A stretch of DNA of 64,000 nt from Agarivorans sp. Toyoura001 (GTDB lineage: Bacteria > Pseudomonadota > Gammaproteobacteria > Enterobacterales > Celerinatantimonadaceae): NCBI RefSeq assembly GCF_005405585.1, contig NZ_BJEQ01000008.1, positions 62,001-126,000 of the forward strand. The letters are read 5' to 3'. Position 1 is the first letter of the stretch. Each line of letters starts with the position of its first letter. A program made the position numbers and the translations under genes. This document shows positions 1-8,412 of this stretch, piece after piece. The notes beneath the pieces are model-generated. The model was not told the origin of the DNA and did no database searches. It saw nothing but the letters and a program-made list of their open reading frames with translations.

Positions 1-1
1 G

Positions 2-766
2 CAAGAAACCGCTGATTGGATCGTCAAGCAAGGTCATGAAGTAATTTACGGCGATACCGATTCTACCTTTGTGTGGCTAAACCAAGAGGTGAATCCAGAG
101 CAAGCCAAACAAATTGGCCTGCAACTGGCCGAAGGTATAAATCAATATTGGCAGCAAAAATTGGCCAATGAGATGCAACTAGACAGCCATTTGGAAATTG
201 AGTTTGAAACCCATTTTTCGCGATTCTTAATGCCCACCATTCGTGGCTCGGAAACTGGTAGCAAGAAACGCTACGCCGGTTTAACTGCGCAAAACCAAAT
301 GGTAATTAAAGGCCTAGAAACAGTGCGTTCTGATTGGACCGAAATGGCTAAGATATTTCAAACCGGCCTGTTAGAGCGTTTGTTTGCAGACCAAGATCCG
401 CGACAGTTTGTATTAGATACTGTGGAACAGCTAATGGCGGGAAATTTCGATCAGCAGCTCATTTACCGCAAACGACTACGCCGCAAGCTAGCCGAATATG
501 TAAAAAATGTGCCGCCTCAAGTGCGCGCAGCACGCCTAGCCGATGAACATAACAAAGCCTTAGGCAAAGCACTGCAATATCAAAACAAGGGTAGCATTGC
601 TTATTGGATGACCATAAATGGCCCCGAACCCATTACTAACCGTATTAACCAAATTGATTATCAGCACTACTTAGATAAGCAATTACAGCCAATTGCCGAT
701 GGAATTTTGCCTTTTATTAACTTAGATTTTGAGCAAATCACCAGCGCTCAATTAGGCTTGTTTTAA
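2..766 (+). CDS. polB: DNA polymerase II (family B), C-terminal part
   Basis: This is the 3' part of a family B DNA polymerase; the 5' end lies before the window. The visible frame opens with the polymerase motif C core YGDTDSTF, in which the two aspartates bind the catalytic metals. The later KKRYAGL stretch is the conserved KxY-type motif of the thumb-proximal region. About 254 residues are present, which fits the last third of a roughly 780-residue E. coli PolB-like enzyme. Pol II takes part in translesion synthesis and replication restart. The ORF is intact to a TAA at 764-766, which sits inside a 14-bp tandem repeat. Identification rests on motif C and recognisable PolB C-terminal sequence. 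Confidence 0.93.
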   Translation, partial: QETADWIVKQGHEVIYGDTDSTFVWLNQEVNPEQAKQIGLQLAEGINQYWQQKLANEMQLDSHLEIEFETHFSRFLMPTIRGSETGSKKRYAGLTAQNQMVIKGLETVRSDWTEMAKIFQTGLLERLFADQDPRQFVLDTVEQLMAGNFDQQLIYRKRLRRKLAEYVKNVPPQVRAARLADEHNKALGKALQYQNKGSIAYWMTINGPEPITNRINQIDYQHYLDKQLQPIADGILPFINLDFEQITSAQLGLF

Positions 767-792
767 ATCGCTTGTTTTAAATCGCTTGTTTT
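758..792. repeat. 14-bp tandem repeat across the polB stop codon
   Basis: The unit TTGTTTTAAATCGC occurs at 758-771 and 772-785, followed by half a unit. The first copy contains the polB stop codon. It looks like a small slippage duplication. Because the unit is not a multiple of three and starts at the stop codon, it leaves the polB product unchanged. Confidence 0.8.
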
Positions 793-882
793 TACTCGTG
801 CGATATTGCCTGCATTGACTTCCATGGTGCAACTTACCATCAGCAATAAGGTAACCGACGCTAGTATCGTTCTCAGCAGCAT
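763..882 (-). CDS. possible small exported peptide (39 aa)
   Basis: This short frame runs from an ATG at 882 (a longer form could begin at 951). It starts with a basic residue and a hydrophobic run ending LLMVSC, which resembles a poor lipobox, followed by a short polar tail. An AAAGGA stretch lies just upstream of the ATG, though the spacing is tight. Its stop overlaps the polB stop on the other strand, so the two genes would converge. I do not recognise the product. It could be a small lipoprotein or secreted peptide, or a chance ORF. Confidence 0.3.
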   Translation of the reverse strand: MLLRTILASVTLLLMVSCTMEVNAGNIARVKTSDLKQAI

Positions 883-951
883 GGTCCTTTGATAGAGCGC
901 TTTATTTAGTTTCTGAGTATTCACAGTAATATTGTTCCGTTTGCTTATCAC

Positions 952-1307
952 TTAACTATTCACTGCGATAACAGTGAGCAAATAATCGTTCTCATTCACA
1001 TCAGTAGTGCCGCTCACTTCGATGAACCTAACAACCTTGCTAGTTCCATAGTTAAGCGGCGTCAGTTAACCCAGCAATGCGCTGAATTCAGGCCGATATT
1101 ATGAAATGAACAAGTAACAAAAACTGACTAATTACGAATACAACAAGAATTTGTTATCTCAGCATAAAAATCCAACCTGAGTCACTTTTATCAAACAAAT
1201 ATCCGTAAGCTATTAAAAAAGTGAAACTTTCCGTTAATACTGCTCTCAAATCATTTGATAGCAAATAAACAAACATTCACAAGGACGGAGGCAAAGAGGA
1301 ACAGAAC
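952..1307. other. gene-free AT-rich stretch
   Basis: No long ORF and no RNA gene is apparent here. The stretch lies between two small ORFs that diverge from it. It is AT-rich, as expected for promoter sequence, and ends in a purine-rich ribosome-binding region (GGACGGAGG, then AAGAGGA) just before the 44-aa ORF at 1308. Confidence 0.5.
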
Positions 1308-1442
1308 ATGGCGTTTTTATCGATTGGTGTGCGGGTTTTATTATTGGTGTTGATGTTGGGTAGCGTGTTTAGCTATTCACACGCTTCCCACCCATCTTGG
1401 GCTAAGCATTGCCCAGCCCTTATTACAGATAAAGCTGCTTAG
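1308..1442 (+). CDS. possible small secreted peptide (44 aa)
   Basis: This short frame is preceded by a strong purine-rich ribosome-binding region (AAGAGGA about 9 bases before the ATG). The peptide begins MAFLSIGVRVLLLVLMLGS, a typical signal-peptide hydrophobic core with a likely cleavage after SHA, leaving a short tail with a single Cys. Its stop codon overlaps the glgX stop on the opposite strand by three bases, so the genes converge tail to tail. I recognise no family. The good ribosome-binding site and signal-like N-terminus are the only support. Confidence 0.4.
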   Translation: MAFLSIGVRVLLLVLMLGSVFSYSHASHPSWAKHCPALITDKAA

Positions 1443-3526
1443 CAGACATCCTCAATACGTTTTTCTATTTGCGGGTTAGCCACAAATATCATTACCGAGC
1501 GCGCCGCGACTTTAACCGAACCGGTTTCGAGCATAGGTGCCGTTTTAAAGTCATACACATCTTCTGGCGATTTTGCGGAAGTATTTACCAGCATAAACCA
1601 ATGCCCTTCAATGCTTGGAACTTCAAACTCTAACTCTTCCCAGTAGGAGTTAAACACCATATACATGCGATCTTTGCTATATGGGTCTAACATGGTCATG
1701 GCAACAGAGTGACTATTCTCAGACCAATCTGGTTGACCTTGCTTTACCCCATGCCATTCAATATTGGCATCGTGAATCACATCTGACAGGCTTAAGTGAA
1801 TTTTCTCTTCCAGTACATCGTCGTAACGGCGCAGCTTAATCAGCTCTTGCACAAAACGCAGTAGCTCTGGATTTTTGTCCACTAGGGTCCAATCAAACCA
1901 TGAGGTTTCGTTATCTTGGCAATAGGCATTGTTATTACCACCTTGAGTACGCTTAACTTCGTCGCCCATGGTAATCATTGGTGTACCTAGCGACAGCAGC
2001 AAGGTAACAAAGAAGTTCTTCATTTGCTGTTCGCGCAAGTCATTCACTTTAGGGTTTAAGGTTGGCCCTTCTACACCGTAGTTATAACTAATGTTGTGGT
2101 TGTCACCATCACGATTGTTTTCGCCATTTTCAAGATTGTGTTTATCGTTGTAGCTGACTAAATCATTGAGGGTGAAACCATCGTGAGCGGTCACCAAGTT
2201 AACTGAGCGCTGTGGCGAGTGGTTATCTTTGTAGTAAATGTCTGGGCTGCCTAATAAACGCGAAGCAAATTTACCCACTACGCCAGAGTCACTGCGGAAG
2301 AACGAACGTACGTCATCGCGGAATTTACCATTCCACTCATTCCAACGGTCGCCAACAAACTCACCGACTTGATACAGACCTGCGGCATCCCACGCTTCGG
2401 CAATAATTTTAGTGCCGGCGAGCGAAGGATCTGAATCGATTGACCATAGCAATGGCGGCTCTTTCATTACATGACCTTTAGAGTCACGCGCGAGTACCGA
2501 GGCTAAATCGAAACGAAAGCCGTCTACATGCATTTCGTTAACCCAAAAACGCAGTGCGTCTCGAATCATCCGGCGCATTACCGAGTGGTTAGCATTACAA
2601 GTATTGCCGCAGCCAGAATAGTTGCTATACCAACGTTTCTCATTCTCTAGCATGTAGTAGGTGTCGTTTTGCAAACCCTTCATGCTTAAGGTAGGTCCGT
2701 CGTGGCCACCTTCTGCGGTGTGGTTAAATACCACATCCAAAATAACCTCAATGCCGGCTTTATGTAGCTCACGCACCATGGTTCTAAATTCGTTAAAGGC
2801 GCCACAAACACTTTTATCTGAGCTGTAAGCATTATGCGGCGAGAAGAAGTTAATTGGGCTGTAGCCCCAATAGTTGTTCTTGCCTAGTGGTGCATCTTGT
2901 AAATCGAACTGCTGCACTGGCATCAGTTCAATGGCGGTAACTCCAAGCTCTTTAAGATAAGGGATTTTTTCAATTACCCCGGCATAAGTACCCCGTTTAT
3001 GCTCTGGCACCCCCGAAGATGGATGCTTAGTAAAACCCGCTACGTGCAATTCGTAAATCACCGTATCTTGCAGCGAGCGCTTAATAGGATGTGTGCCTTG
3101 CCAGTCAAAGCCACGCGAATCTACCACTGCGCCTTTAATACACTGGTTGGTATTAACGTGACCATGGCGTGCAGCCACTTGGCGTAGGTAGTTATCGGGG
3201 AAATGAGTAATTTTAGCGTAGGGGTCGAGCAGGACTTTACTTGGGTCAAAACGCAAACCGCGCTCTGGCTCCCAAGGGCCGTCTATTTGATAGCCGTATA
3301 AGGTGCCAACTTCTAGATCTTCGACAAAGATATGCCAGTAGTGATCTGTTCGATTTAAGTTTGCATCTAAAGAGATTTCGGCAAAAGGTTTACGAGAGTT
3401 CACTTCTTTAAATAAAAAAAGCCTTACTCCCGTAGCACTTTTAGAGAAAATACTAAAATTTACGCCCTTACCTTGGTAAGTCGCGCCGAGTGGAAATGAC
3501 ACACCCGCTTGAGTTTTTAAGGTCAT
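1439..3526 (-). CDS. glgX: glycogen debranching enzyme (GH13, GlgX type)
   Basis: This 695-residue protein hydrolyses alpha-1,6 branch linkages of phosphorylase-limited glycogen in the cytoplasm. An N-terminal CBM48-type beta domain (about residues 10-100) precedes a GH13 barrel. The four conserved GH13 regions are visible: DVVFNH near residue 264, DGFRFDLAS near 339 (nucleophile Asp), IIAEAWD near 375 (acid/base Glu) and TAHDG near 444. The length and the order isoamylase N-domain then barrel match GlgX/TreX enzymes. No other glycogen genes flank it here, so it is transcribed alone. Isoamylase is the alternative, but the bacterial context favours GlgX. Confidence 0.93.
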   Translation of the reverse strand: MTLKTQAGVSFPLGATYQGKGVNFSIFSKSATGVRLFLFKEVNSRKPFAEISLDANLNRTDHYWHIFVEDLEVGTLYGYQIDGPWEPERGLRFDPSKVLLDPYAKITHFPDNYLRQVAARHGHVNTNQCIKGAVVDSRGFDWQGTHPIKRSLQDTVIYELHVAGFTKHPSSGVPEHKRGTYAGVIEKIPYLKELGVTAIELMPVQQFDLQDAPLGKNNYWGYSPINFFSPHNAYSSDKSVCGAFNEFRTMVRELHKAGIEVILDVVFNHTAEGGHDGPTLSMKGLQNDTYYMLENEKRWYSNYSGCGNTCNANHSVMRRMIRDALRFWVNEMHVDGFRFDLASVLARDSKGHVMKEPPLLWSIDSDPSLAGTKIIAEAWDAAGLYQVGEFVGDRWNEWNGKFRDDVRSFFRSDSGVVGKFASRLLGSPDIYYKDNHSPQRSVNLVTAHDGFTLNDLVSYNDKHNLENGENNRDGDNHNISYNYGVEGPTLNPKVNDLREQQMKNFFVTLLLSLGTPMITMGDEVKRTQGGNNNAYCQDNETSWFDWTLVDKNPELLRFVQELIKLRRYDDVLEEKIHLSLSDVIHDANIEWHGVKQGQPDWSENSHSVAMTMLDPYSKDRMYMVFNSYWEELEFEVPSIEGHWFMLVNTSAKSPEDVYDFKTAPMLETGSVKVAARSVMIFVANPQIEKRIEDVC

Positions 3527-3644
3527 ATACTGTGCTGTCTTATTTTATGCTGAATAACTGAGATGGAGAACCTATTCGTTGGCTCTTTGAATATAGTCTA
3601 TCAGTATCAGACGATTACACAGTAAATATATTAAGGCTTAATGA

Positions 3645-3827
3645 CTAAAGTTTGGCCGAAATTGAGTGCGAACGTCCGCTAGCTTGTCGCTTTCTGCGGC
3701 AACGTTGCGACCCCATTTGATCTAGCTCACTCAACTCATCAGGCAGCATTAAAGAAAGCAATTGCTCAAGTTTATCTTGATCGGCAACGACATTAGCAAT
3801 GGTTTGGCTGGTTTTGGTTCTGAACAT
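3645..3827 (-). CDS. small protein of unknown function (60 aa)
   Basis: This ORF starts 9 bases after a good Shine-Dalgarno, AAGGGG. The sequence is charged and probably soluble: an N-terminal helix-like part with DQDKLEQLLSLMLPDELSEL, then a very basic Arg/Lys/Ser/Gln tail. It lies downstream of the acyltransferase gene on the same strand, about 80 bases after that stop, and upstream of glgX. Its ribosome-binding site is one arm of a perfect 10-bp inverted repeat, so translation may be gated. I recognise no family. Confidence 0.42.
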   Translation of the reverse strand: MFRTKTSQTIANVVADQDKLEQLLSLMLPDELSELDQMGSQRCRRKRQASGRSHSISAKL

Positions 3828-3831
3828 GGTT

Positions 3832-3863
3832 TACCCCTTAAATTTGATACCTATTAAGGGGTA
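3832..3863 (-). promoter_or_regulatory. inverted repeat covering the ribosome-binding site of the 60-aa ORF
   Basis: TACCCCTTAA (3832-3841) and TTAAGGGGTA (3854-3863) form a perfect 10-bp stem with a 12-base loop. In the minus-strand transcript the 3' arm contains the AAGGGG that serves the small ORF starting at 3827. Folding would therefore hide the ribosome-binding site. There is no U-run after it, so it is not a convincing terminator for the upstream acyltransferase gene. Confidence 0.55.
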
Positions 3864-3907
3864 TGCAGATACAGTGCCAAGGCAATATTAAAGTTTTAAA
3901 AACCTTA

Positions 3908-5029
3908 TTATTCAGATAGTTGCTGTCTAGCCTTGATCGGGTTTGCGTACATTGCGTACAACTGAGATCGGACCTCTGCACTAACATCGCGAGACTTCGC
4001 CTCAAAATAGCGCTTAGCGTTAGCCAATTCGTTAGCAGGAATACCTTCAGGAATCGCATCTCCCAGGGCTATCCAGTTGGTAGGCATGAGTTGGTAATTA
4101 CCAATAATTGCTTTATCTAAGGCTTCGGCCACTTCTTTGGCTGACTCATATTCACCACTTAGCGGCTCAGCAAAGTGCACATGTACCTGGCCTTTTTGAC
4201 CCACAATGCCTCGCGAAATGCTGTAAATGTCTTCGTGTTCTTGTTTTTGATATTCGCCATGTTCATTTTGCTCTACCAATTCATTGGCTTTGGCTAAGTC
4301 GCAAGGGTCAAACTCATAGGAAATAGACACAGGCACAATGTTTAACTGGCTAATGTATTCAGCAAAGCTTTGCTCTTTAGGTTTATTCAGCGCCAACATT
4401 GAAATAAGTGCCGAGTTGGTAATATCTAAACCGTCTTTAGCGCGGCCTTCACGCTGAGCAATCCAAATGTGGTCACCGGTTTCATTCAAAGTATGTTGAA
4501 TGTATGCAGACAACTCTTTTAGGTTTGCCAACTTCTCTCGTTTAGCACTGGCCGAACGTTTAACAATAAAACTCCGGTTTAAACGCATCATATCCGCCAC
4601 CCAAGGTTTGGTTAGCAGATTGTCTCCAATCGCAATTTGCACGGTGTCTTGGCCGTTGTTATGCAAAATGTAGTTTACAAAGGCGGGATCTAAAGCAATG
4701 TCGCGGTGGTTAGAAATAAACAAATGCGGTTTGCTTAAATCGAGGTGGTCTAAACCGCTAGAGCTTAATTGCGAGGTAGTTGTTTTCACCATGTGAGCCA
4801 TGTAACGCTCTACCATTACTTGGAAGTCGTAAACTTTGTTCACATTTCTTACTTTAAACTTAAGCACTTGGCGCAAGGCAAATGAAGTTAGCGCTAAAAA
4901 GGCTCCACGGGCGCGTGGAAAGCGAAACTTAATCAGTGTAGAGGTAAATTCAGGGTCATTAATTAGACGTTTAAGCGTGCTTTTTACTTCAGAATCTTGG
5001 TAAGGGCGAATACTGTCAAACTGAGACAT
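3908..5029 (-). CDS. PlsC-like glycerolipid acyltransferase family protein
   Basis: The 373-residue protein carries the acyltransferase HX4D signature as NHRDIALD near residue 108, and a second block, WIAQREGRAKDG near 190, in the position of the substrate-binding FPEGTRS-like motif. It probably transfers an acyl chain to a glycerol-phosphate or similar acceptor at the inner face of the inner membrane. It is longer than the usual 240-residue PlsC and lacks obvious multiple membrane spans, so the exact acceptor is unknown. It is divergent from the MATE gene at 5194 with a short shared promoter region. The family call is firm; the substrate is not. Confidence 0.8.
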   Translation of the reverse strand: MSQFDSIRPYQDSEVKSTLKRLINDPEFTSTLIKFRFPRARGAFLALTSFALRQVLKFKVRNVNKVYDFQVMVERYMAHMVKTTTSQLSSSGLDHLDLSKPHLFISNHRDIALDPAFVNYILHNNGQDTVQIAIGDNLLTKPWVADMMRLNRSFIVKRSASAKREKLANLKELSAYIQHTLNETGDHIWIAQREGRAKDGLDITNSALISMLALNKPKEQSFAEYISQLNIVPVSISYEFDPCDLAKANELVEQNEHGEYQKQEHEDIYSISRGIVGQKGQVHVHFAEPLSGEYESAKEVAEALDKAIIGNYQLMPTNWIALGDAIPEGIPANELANAKRYFEAKSRDVSAEVRSQLYAMYANPIKARQQLSE

Positions 5030-5193
5030 AACTTCTCTCGCAATTTAGGAAGGCGCAATTTACCGTTTTCCGCTCTTAAAAACAACAATAGCGATTAAAA
5101 AATGAACAGCTAATGGTAGTTTTTCATGCTAAAGCTGGATTCTTTCGCTAAAGCAGCTAGCCAAGTATACTGAGCGCAAGACCTTAAAGCCTG

Positions 5194-6558
5194 ATGTTAA
5201 TGGAACAACAACGCCAACAATTGCTTGATGCCCCCATCACGCCTCTTATCATTAAAAAAGCCAGCCCCAGTTTTGTGGGCATTTTTGCGATCATTTTCTT
5301 TAACCTTGTTGATACCTTTTTTGTGGCTATGTTAGGCACCGATCAACTCGCGGGTGTGTCTTTCACCTTTCCTATTACCTTTGCGATAACCAGTATTGCC
5401 ATGGGTTTAGGCATTGGCTTGTCGTCTCACGTTGGTAGGCTATTGGGCGCTCAGCAGCAACAGCAAGCAGCTCGCTTAACCAGCCACGGATTACTACTCA
5501 GTTTATTGCTAATAATACTCATCGCCAGCCTAGGTTATGTAAGCATATTTCCCCTTTTTAGCAATTTGGGCGCTGAATTACCGGTAATGCCTTATATCGA
5601 GCAATATATGCAGATTTGGTACTTATCAGTACCCTTACTGGTGGTTCCCATGGTGGGAAATGCCGCTATTCGCGCCAGTGGCGACAGCAAAACCCCCAGT
5701 ATGGTGATGTTAGTAGCGGGCATTGTGAATGGCGTACTCGATCCCATTCTTATTTTTGGTTGGGGGCCGATTCCCGCAATGGGCGTGCAAGGCGCTGCGC
5801 TAGCCACGGCAATTGCTTGGGCACTGACCTTCTTAGTGGCGTTTTACTTACTAAAATTTAAACTTAAATTACTGCGCTTTGAATTATGCTCGTGGCAACA
5901 ATTGCTTAGTTCTTGGCAAAAGCTGTTAAGCATTGCGCTACCCGCAGTGTTTTCACAACTACTCACACCAATAGCAACTACCGTTACTTTAGTAATACTA
6001 GCCAGTGCAGGCACCGCGACGGTGGCGGCTTATGGTTTTGCAACTAGGGTTGAGGCCTTATTGTTTATTGGAGTAATGGCCATCAATTCAGTGATCCCTA
6101 TGTTAGTGGGGCAAAATGTAGGCGCAGGCCAAGCGGCGCGTGCACAATATATTGTGCATCATGCAATTCGCTTGGCGGTTGTTTGGCAGCTACTACTGGC
6201 AGTATTAATGTACTTACTGGCCCCAGTTATTAGCCAAAGCTTAAACCATGATGCAGAGGTGGCAGAGCTGAGCCAATACTATTTGCAACTGGTGCCATTT
6301 TGTTACGGCATGATGGCGGTACCTTTGTTATTGGCACAAACTCTTAATGCGCTAGCTAAGCCGTTGCTGGCGATGGCCATTAACTTAATTCGCTTATTTG
6401 GTTTTATGTTACCGGCTATCTACTTAGGTGCACTAATGGGAAGCAGTAAATTGATTTTCTTGGCAATTATTATTGCCCATACCCTAGCGGGTTTAAGCAG
6501 TTTACTGGTGCTTAGCTATTTAATGAAGCAAGCAAATTGGTGGGGCACTAAGCAATAA
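5194..6558 (+). CDS. MATE family efflux transporter
   Basis: This 454-residue inner-membrane protein has about 12 hydrophobic segments in two similar halves, as in MATE exporters that expel drugs or metabolites in exchange for Na+ or H+. The N-terminal segment with VDTFFVAMLG and the RASGDSKTPS loop near residue 155 are typical of the family, and the second half repeats the layout (LPAVFSQLLTPIATT). The substrate cannot be told from sequence. The gene stands alone, divergent from the acyltransferase, and ends at a strong hairpin terminator shared with the opposing csrB-type RNA. Confidence 0.9.
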   Translation: MLMEQQRQQLLDAPITPLIIKKASPSFVGIFAIIFFNLVDTFFVAMLGTDQLAGVSFTFPITFAITSIAMGLGIGLSSHVGRLLGAQQQQQAARLTSHGLLLSLLLIILIASLGYVSIFPLFSNLGAELPVMPYIEQYMQIWYLSVPLLVVPMVGNAAIRASGDSKTPSMVMLVAGIVNGVLDPILIFGWGPIPAMGVQGAALATAIAWALTFLVAFYLLKFKLKLLRFELCSWQQLLSSWQKLLSIALPAVFSQLLTPIATTVTLVILASAGTATVAAYGFATRVEALLFIGVMAINSVIPMLVGQNVGAGQAARAQYIVHHAIRLAVVWQLLLAVLMYLLAPVISQSLNHDAEVAELSQYYLQLVPFCYGMMAVPLLLAQTLNALAKPLLAMAINLIRLFGFMLPAIYLGALMGSSKLIFLAIIIAHTLAGLSSLLVLSYLMKQANWWGTKQ

Positions 6559-6559
6559 A

Positions 6560-6945
6560 AAAAGGGCGACACCGAAGTATCGCCCTTTTTTAGTAGTCAT
6601 ATCGCTCAAATCCGTGAACGGGTAATTGCTCCCTGCAATCCTTTTTGACTTTTTTACACCAATCCTTAGTGTTTCCTCTTCCCAATTCCTTTGGGCTATC
6701 CTTTAGCCGTCTATGGCATAAGCATTCATATCCTAAACGCTTGCTCTCTCCATCCTGGAGGTGTCCTTTACTTCATCCTGAAGCTGTTTGGTACTTTGCT
6801 TTCTAGCACGCCTGTGCTGACATCCTTAACTCATCTACCTTGATAAGTCTGCTCATCCTGAGCCTTGCTTCCTTTGTACCTTGGCATCTTGCCCTGACTC
6901 TTCCTAAGCCTTGGCTCGTCCTGATGGTTAGTACTTTACCGTTTT
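6560..6945 (-). ncRNA. csrB: CsrB-type regulatory RNA, copy 1
   Basis: On the minus strand this stretch is a series of short hairpins whose loops hold AGGA. I count about 14 AGGA motifs (TCCT on the plus strand), for example CTCC-AGGAT-GGAG and CTTC-AGGAT-GAAG. The segment GGACACCTCCAGGATGGAG and the 3' element GCAGGGAGCAA match my recollection of E. coli CsrB. The RNA ends at a UUCG-capped terminator. CsrB RNAs bind many copies of the translational regulator CsrA and relieve its repression. The 5' end near 6945 is inferred from where similarity to copy 2 stops; a weak -10 (ATTAGT) lies just upstream. Base changes between copies mostly keep the minus-strand stems, several as G-U pairs. Confidence 0.88.
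6564..6585. terminator. bidirectional terminator between the MATE gene and csrB copy 1
   Basis: GGGCGA...TCGCCC forms the stem, with an A-run before and a T-run after, so it can end transcription in both directions. On the minus strand the stem reads as nine pairs (one G-U) capped by a UUCG tetraloop, which is very stable. Confidence 0.9.
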
Positions 6946-7083
6946 GACTGACTAATCCCAGTAGCCCAAAAATTTATTTTTACTTTTTCTAGTTCAAGAA
7001 ATACCCAGAAATCACCAAGCAACTGAAAAATAAAAAATATTTTAAATATCGAAAGTAAAAGCAGTGATATTTCTGAGCTTAGG

Positions 7084-7101
7084 TCGGGCAGATCTCTCAC
7101 A
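7084..7101 (-). promoter_or_regulatory. UvrY/GacA-like site upstream of csrB copy 1
   Basis: The minus strand reads TGTGAGAGATCT followed by a degenerate second half. The first half matches the inverted-repeat site recognised by UvrY (GacA) upstream of E. coli csrB. It lies about 140-150 bp upstream of the inferred start of copy 1, the same distance as the sites for the other copies. The family is normally activated by the BarA-UvrY two-component system. Confidence 0.65.
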
Positions 7102-7251
7102 CCAAGGCTAGCGAATAAAGTAAAGCTGTTACTGGCTTATAAAAGATAAAAAGTTACCAGCAGCTATGCAAACCAACTAAAAAACTATTTGAACAATAAT
7201 TAGCCTAGGAAAGCAGTAGAGGGGAAGTGAAATATTTAGCCTTAAGCAAAG

Positions 7252-7628
7252 AAAAAGGCGATACCGAAGTATCGCCTTTAAAGTAGTCATATCGCTCTAG
7301 TTCCCTGAACGTTAATTGCTCCCTGCAATCCTTTTTGACTTTTTTACACTAATCCTTAGCGTTTCCTCTTCCCAATTCCTTTGGGCTTTCCTTTAGCCTT
7401 CTATGGCATAAGCATTCATCCTAAACGCTTGCTCGCTCCGTCCTGGAGGTGTCCTGATACTTCATCCTGAAGCTGTTGGTATTTCGCCCTTCTAGCACTC
7501 CTGTGCTGACATCCTAAACTCATCTACCTTGATAAGCCGCTCATCCTGAGCCTTGCGTCCTATATACCTTGGCGTCCTGCCTAATTCTTCCTGAATCCTT
7601 GCTCTTCCTGATGGTTAGTACTTTACCG
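7252..7628 (-). ncRNA. csrB: CsrB-type regulatory RNA, copy 2
   Basis: This is a second tandem copy of the same structured RNA, highly similar to copy 1 over its whole length. It has about 17 AGGA motifs, the most of the three, and the same GCAGGGAGCAA element near the 3' end. It ends in a perfect GGCGATAC-UUCG-GTATCGCC hairpin followed by a U-run. The 5' end near 7628 follows a TATAGT -10 box. Differences from copy 1 inside stems are often compensated, which supports a selected RNA structure rather than a plain DNA duplication. It should act, like copy 1, as a sponge for CsrA. Confidence 0.88.
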
Positions 7629-7633
7629 TAGTC

Positions 7634-7639
7634 ACTATA
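7634..7639 (-). promoter_or_regulatory. -10 box of csrB copy 2
   Basis: The minus strand reads TATAGT, 5 bases before the start of the conserved RNA sequence. No good -35 lies at the normal distance, which suits a promoter that depends on an activator such as UvrY. Copy 3 has the identical hexamer in the same position. Confidence 0.55.
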
Positions 7640-7772
7640 AAAGCCTAGCCACCCCAAAATAAAAAACACCAAACAAAACTATTACTTAAGGGGTAACAAA
7701 AGGTAAGTATTTGAAATATAAATACAAGCTAGTTTACTTGCTGACAAACAAAAGGACTTATCCCGATAATAG

Positions 7773-7790
7773 AATGGTCGATCTCTTACA
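7773..7790 (-). promoter_or_regulatory. UvrY/GacA-like site upstream of csrB copy 2
   Basis: The minus strand reads TGTAAGAGATCG, one good half of the UvrY inverted repeat, with a poor second half. It lies about 150 bp upstream of the inferred start of copy 2, in register with the sites of the other two copies. Confidence 0.62.
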
Positions 7791-7946
7791 CAGCTAAAGG
7801 AGGATCACCAGACAAGCATCTAACAGAAACAAACAAGTAAGTGATTAAAACCACCATATAGATCAAAATGCAGTTTAATAATCTATTTAACAAGATTAAG
7901 CAGATTTAAAGAGGTACAAAATAATAACTAACAGCACAAACAAAAA

Positions 7947-7965
7947 ACCCAGCACTTGGCTGGGT
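7947..7965 (-). terminator. second, back-up terminator after csrB copy 3
   Basis: ACCCAGC/GCTGGGT forms a 7-bp stem with a 5-base loop, followed on the minus strand by six T. It lies 15 bases beyond the terminator that belongs to the RNA itself, so copy 3 has two terminators in series before the copy 2 control region. Confidence 0.8.
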
Positions 7966-7969
7966 CTTA

Positions 7970-8256
7970 GAAAAAGGTCGGGGCGACACTTACGTGTCGC
8001 CCCTAGTAGTCATATCGCTCAAATCCGTGAACGGGTAGTTGCTCCCTGCAATCCTTTTTGACTGTGTTACTACGTCCTGTAGTTATCCTTTTCTCAAATC
8101 CTTTGAGCTGTCCTTTAGCCTTCTATGGCATAACCGGTCTTCCATACCAGTTGCACGTCTCCTTCCTAGGAGGTGTCCCTTTACTACATCCTGTAGTTGT
8201 CCTTTTTAGCTCCTGCTACGTTTCTCTTCCTGATAAACGTCAGTGCCTCCGTGCAC
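7970..8256 (-). ncRNA. csrB: CsrB-type regulatory RNA, copy 3 (shorter, divergent)
   Basis: This third copy shares the 3' part with copies 1 and 2 (the GCAGGGAGCAA element and the stretch before it) but diverges toward its 5' end and is about 100 bases shorter. It keeps about 10 AGGA motifs, mostly in hairpin loops such as CTAC-AGGA-GTAG-type stems. The terminator at 7980-8003 has a perfect 10-bp GGGGCGACAC/GTGTCGCCCC stem with a GUAA loop and is followed by GACCTTTTT. The start near 8256 is set by a TATAGT -10 at 8262-8267. It should titrate CsrA, perhaps with lower capacity than the other copies. Confidence 0.83.
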
Positions 8257-8261
8257 AAACA

Positions 8262-8267
8262 ACTATA
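8262..8267 (-). promoter_or_regulatory. -10 box of csrB copy 3
   Basis: The minus strand reads TATAGT, the same hexamer and position as for copy 2. The -35 region is poor, again consistent with activator dependence. Confidence 0.55.
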
Positions 8268-8412
8268 CGGAAACTAATTTTTAGAAAAAGCCGATAAACA
8301 AAAAAACTTTCACTTTTTTACTTACAAAAACTGACAAAAACACTAAATCATTGTTTTTTATGATTAATTGTTTTTAAACTTTGTAAGCTTTGCTGCTGTT
8401 AACGCACAAGCT

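Noticed and set aside
8058-8297. 79-codon open frame on the plus strand
   Set aside because: It lies antisense to csrB copy 3 and is not kept open in copies 1 and 2; hairpins explain the sequence better.
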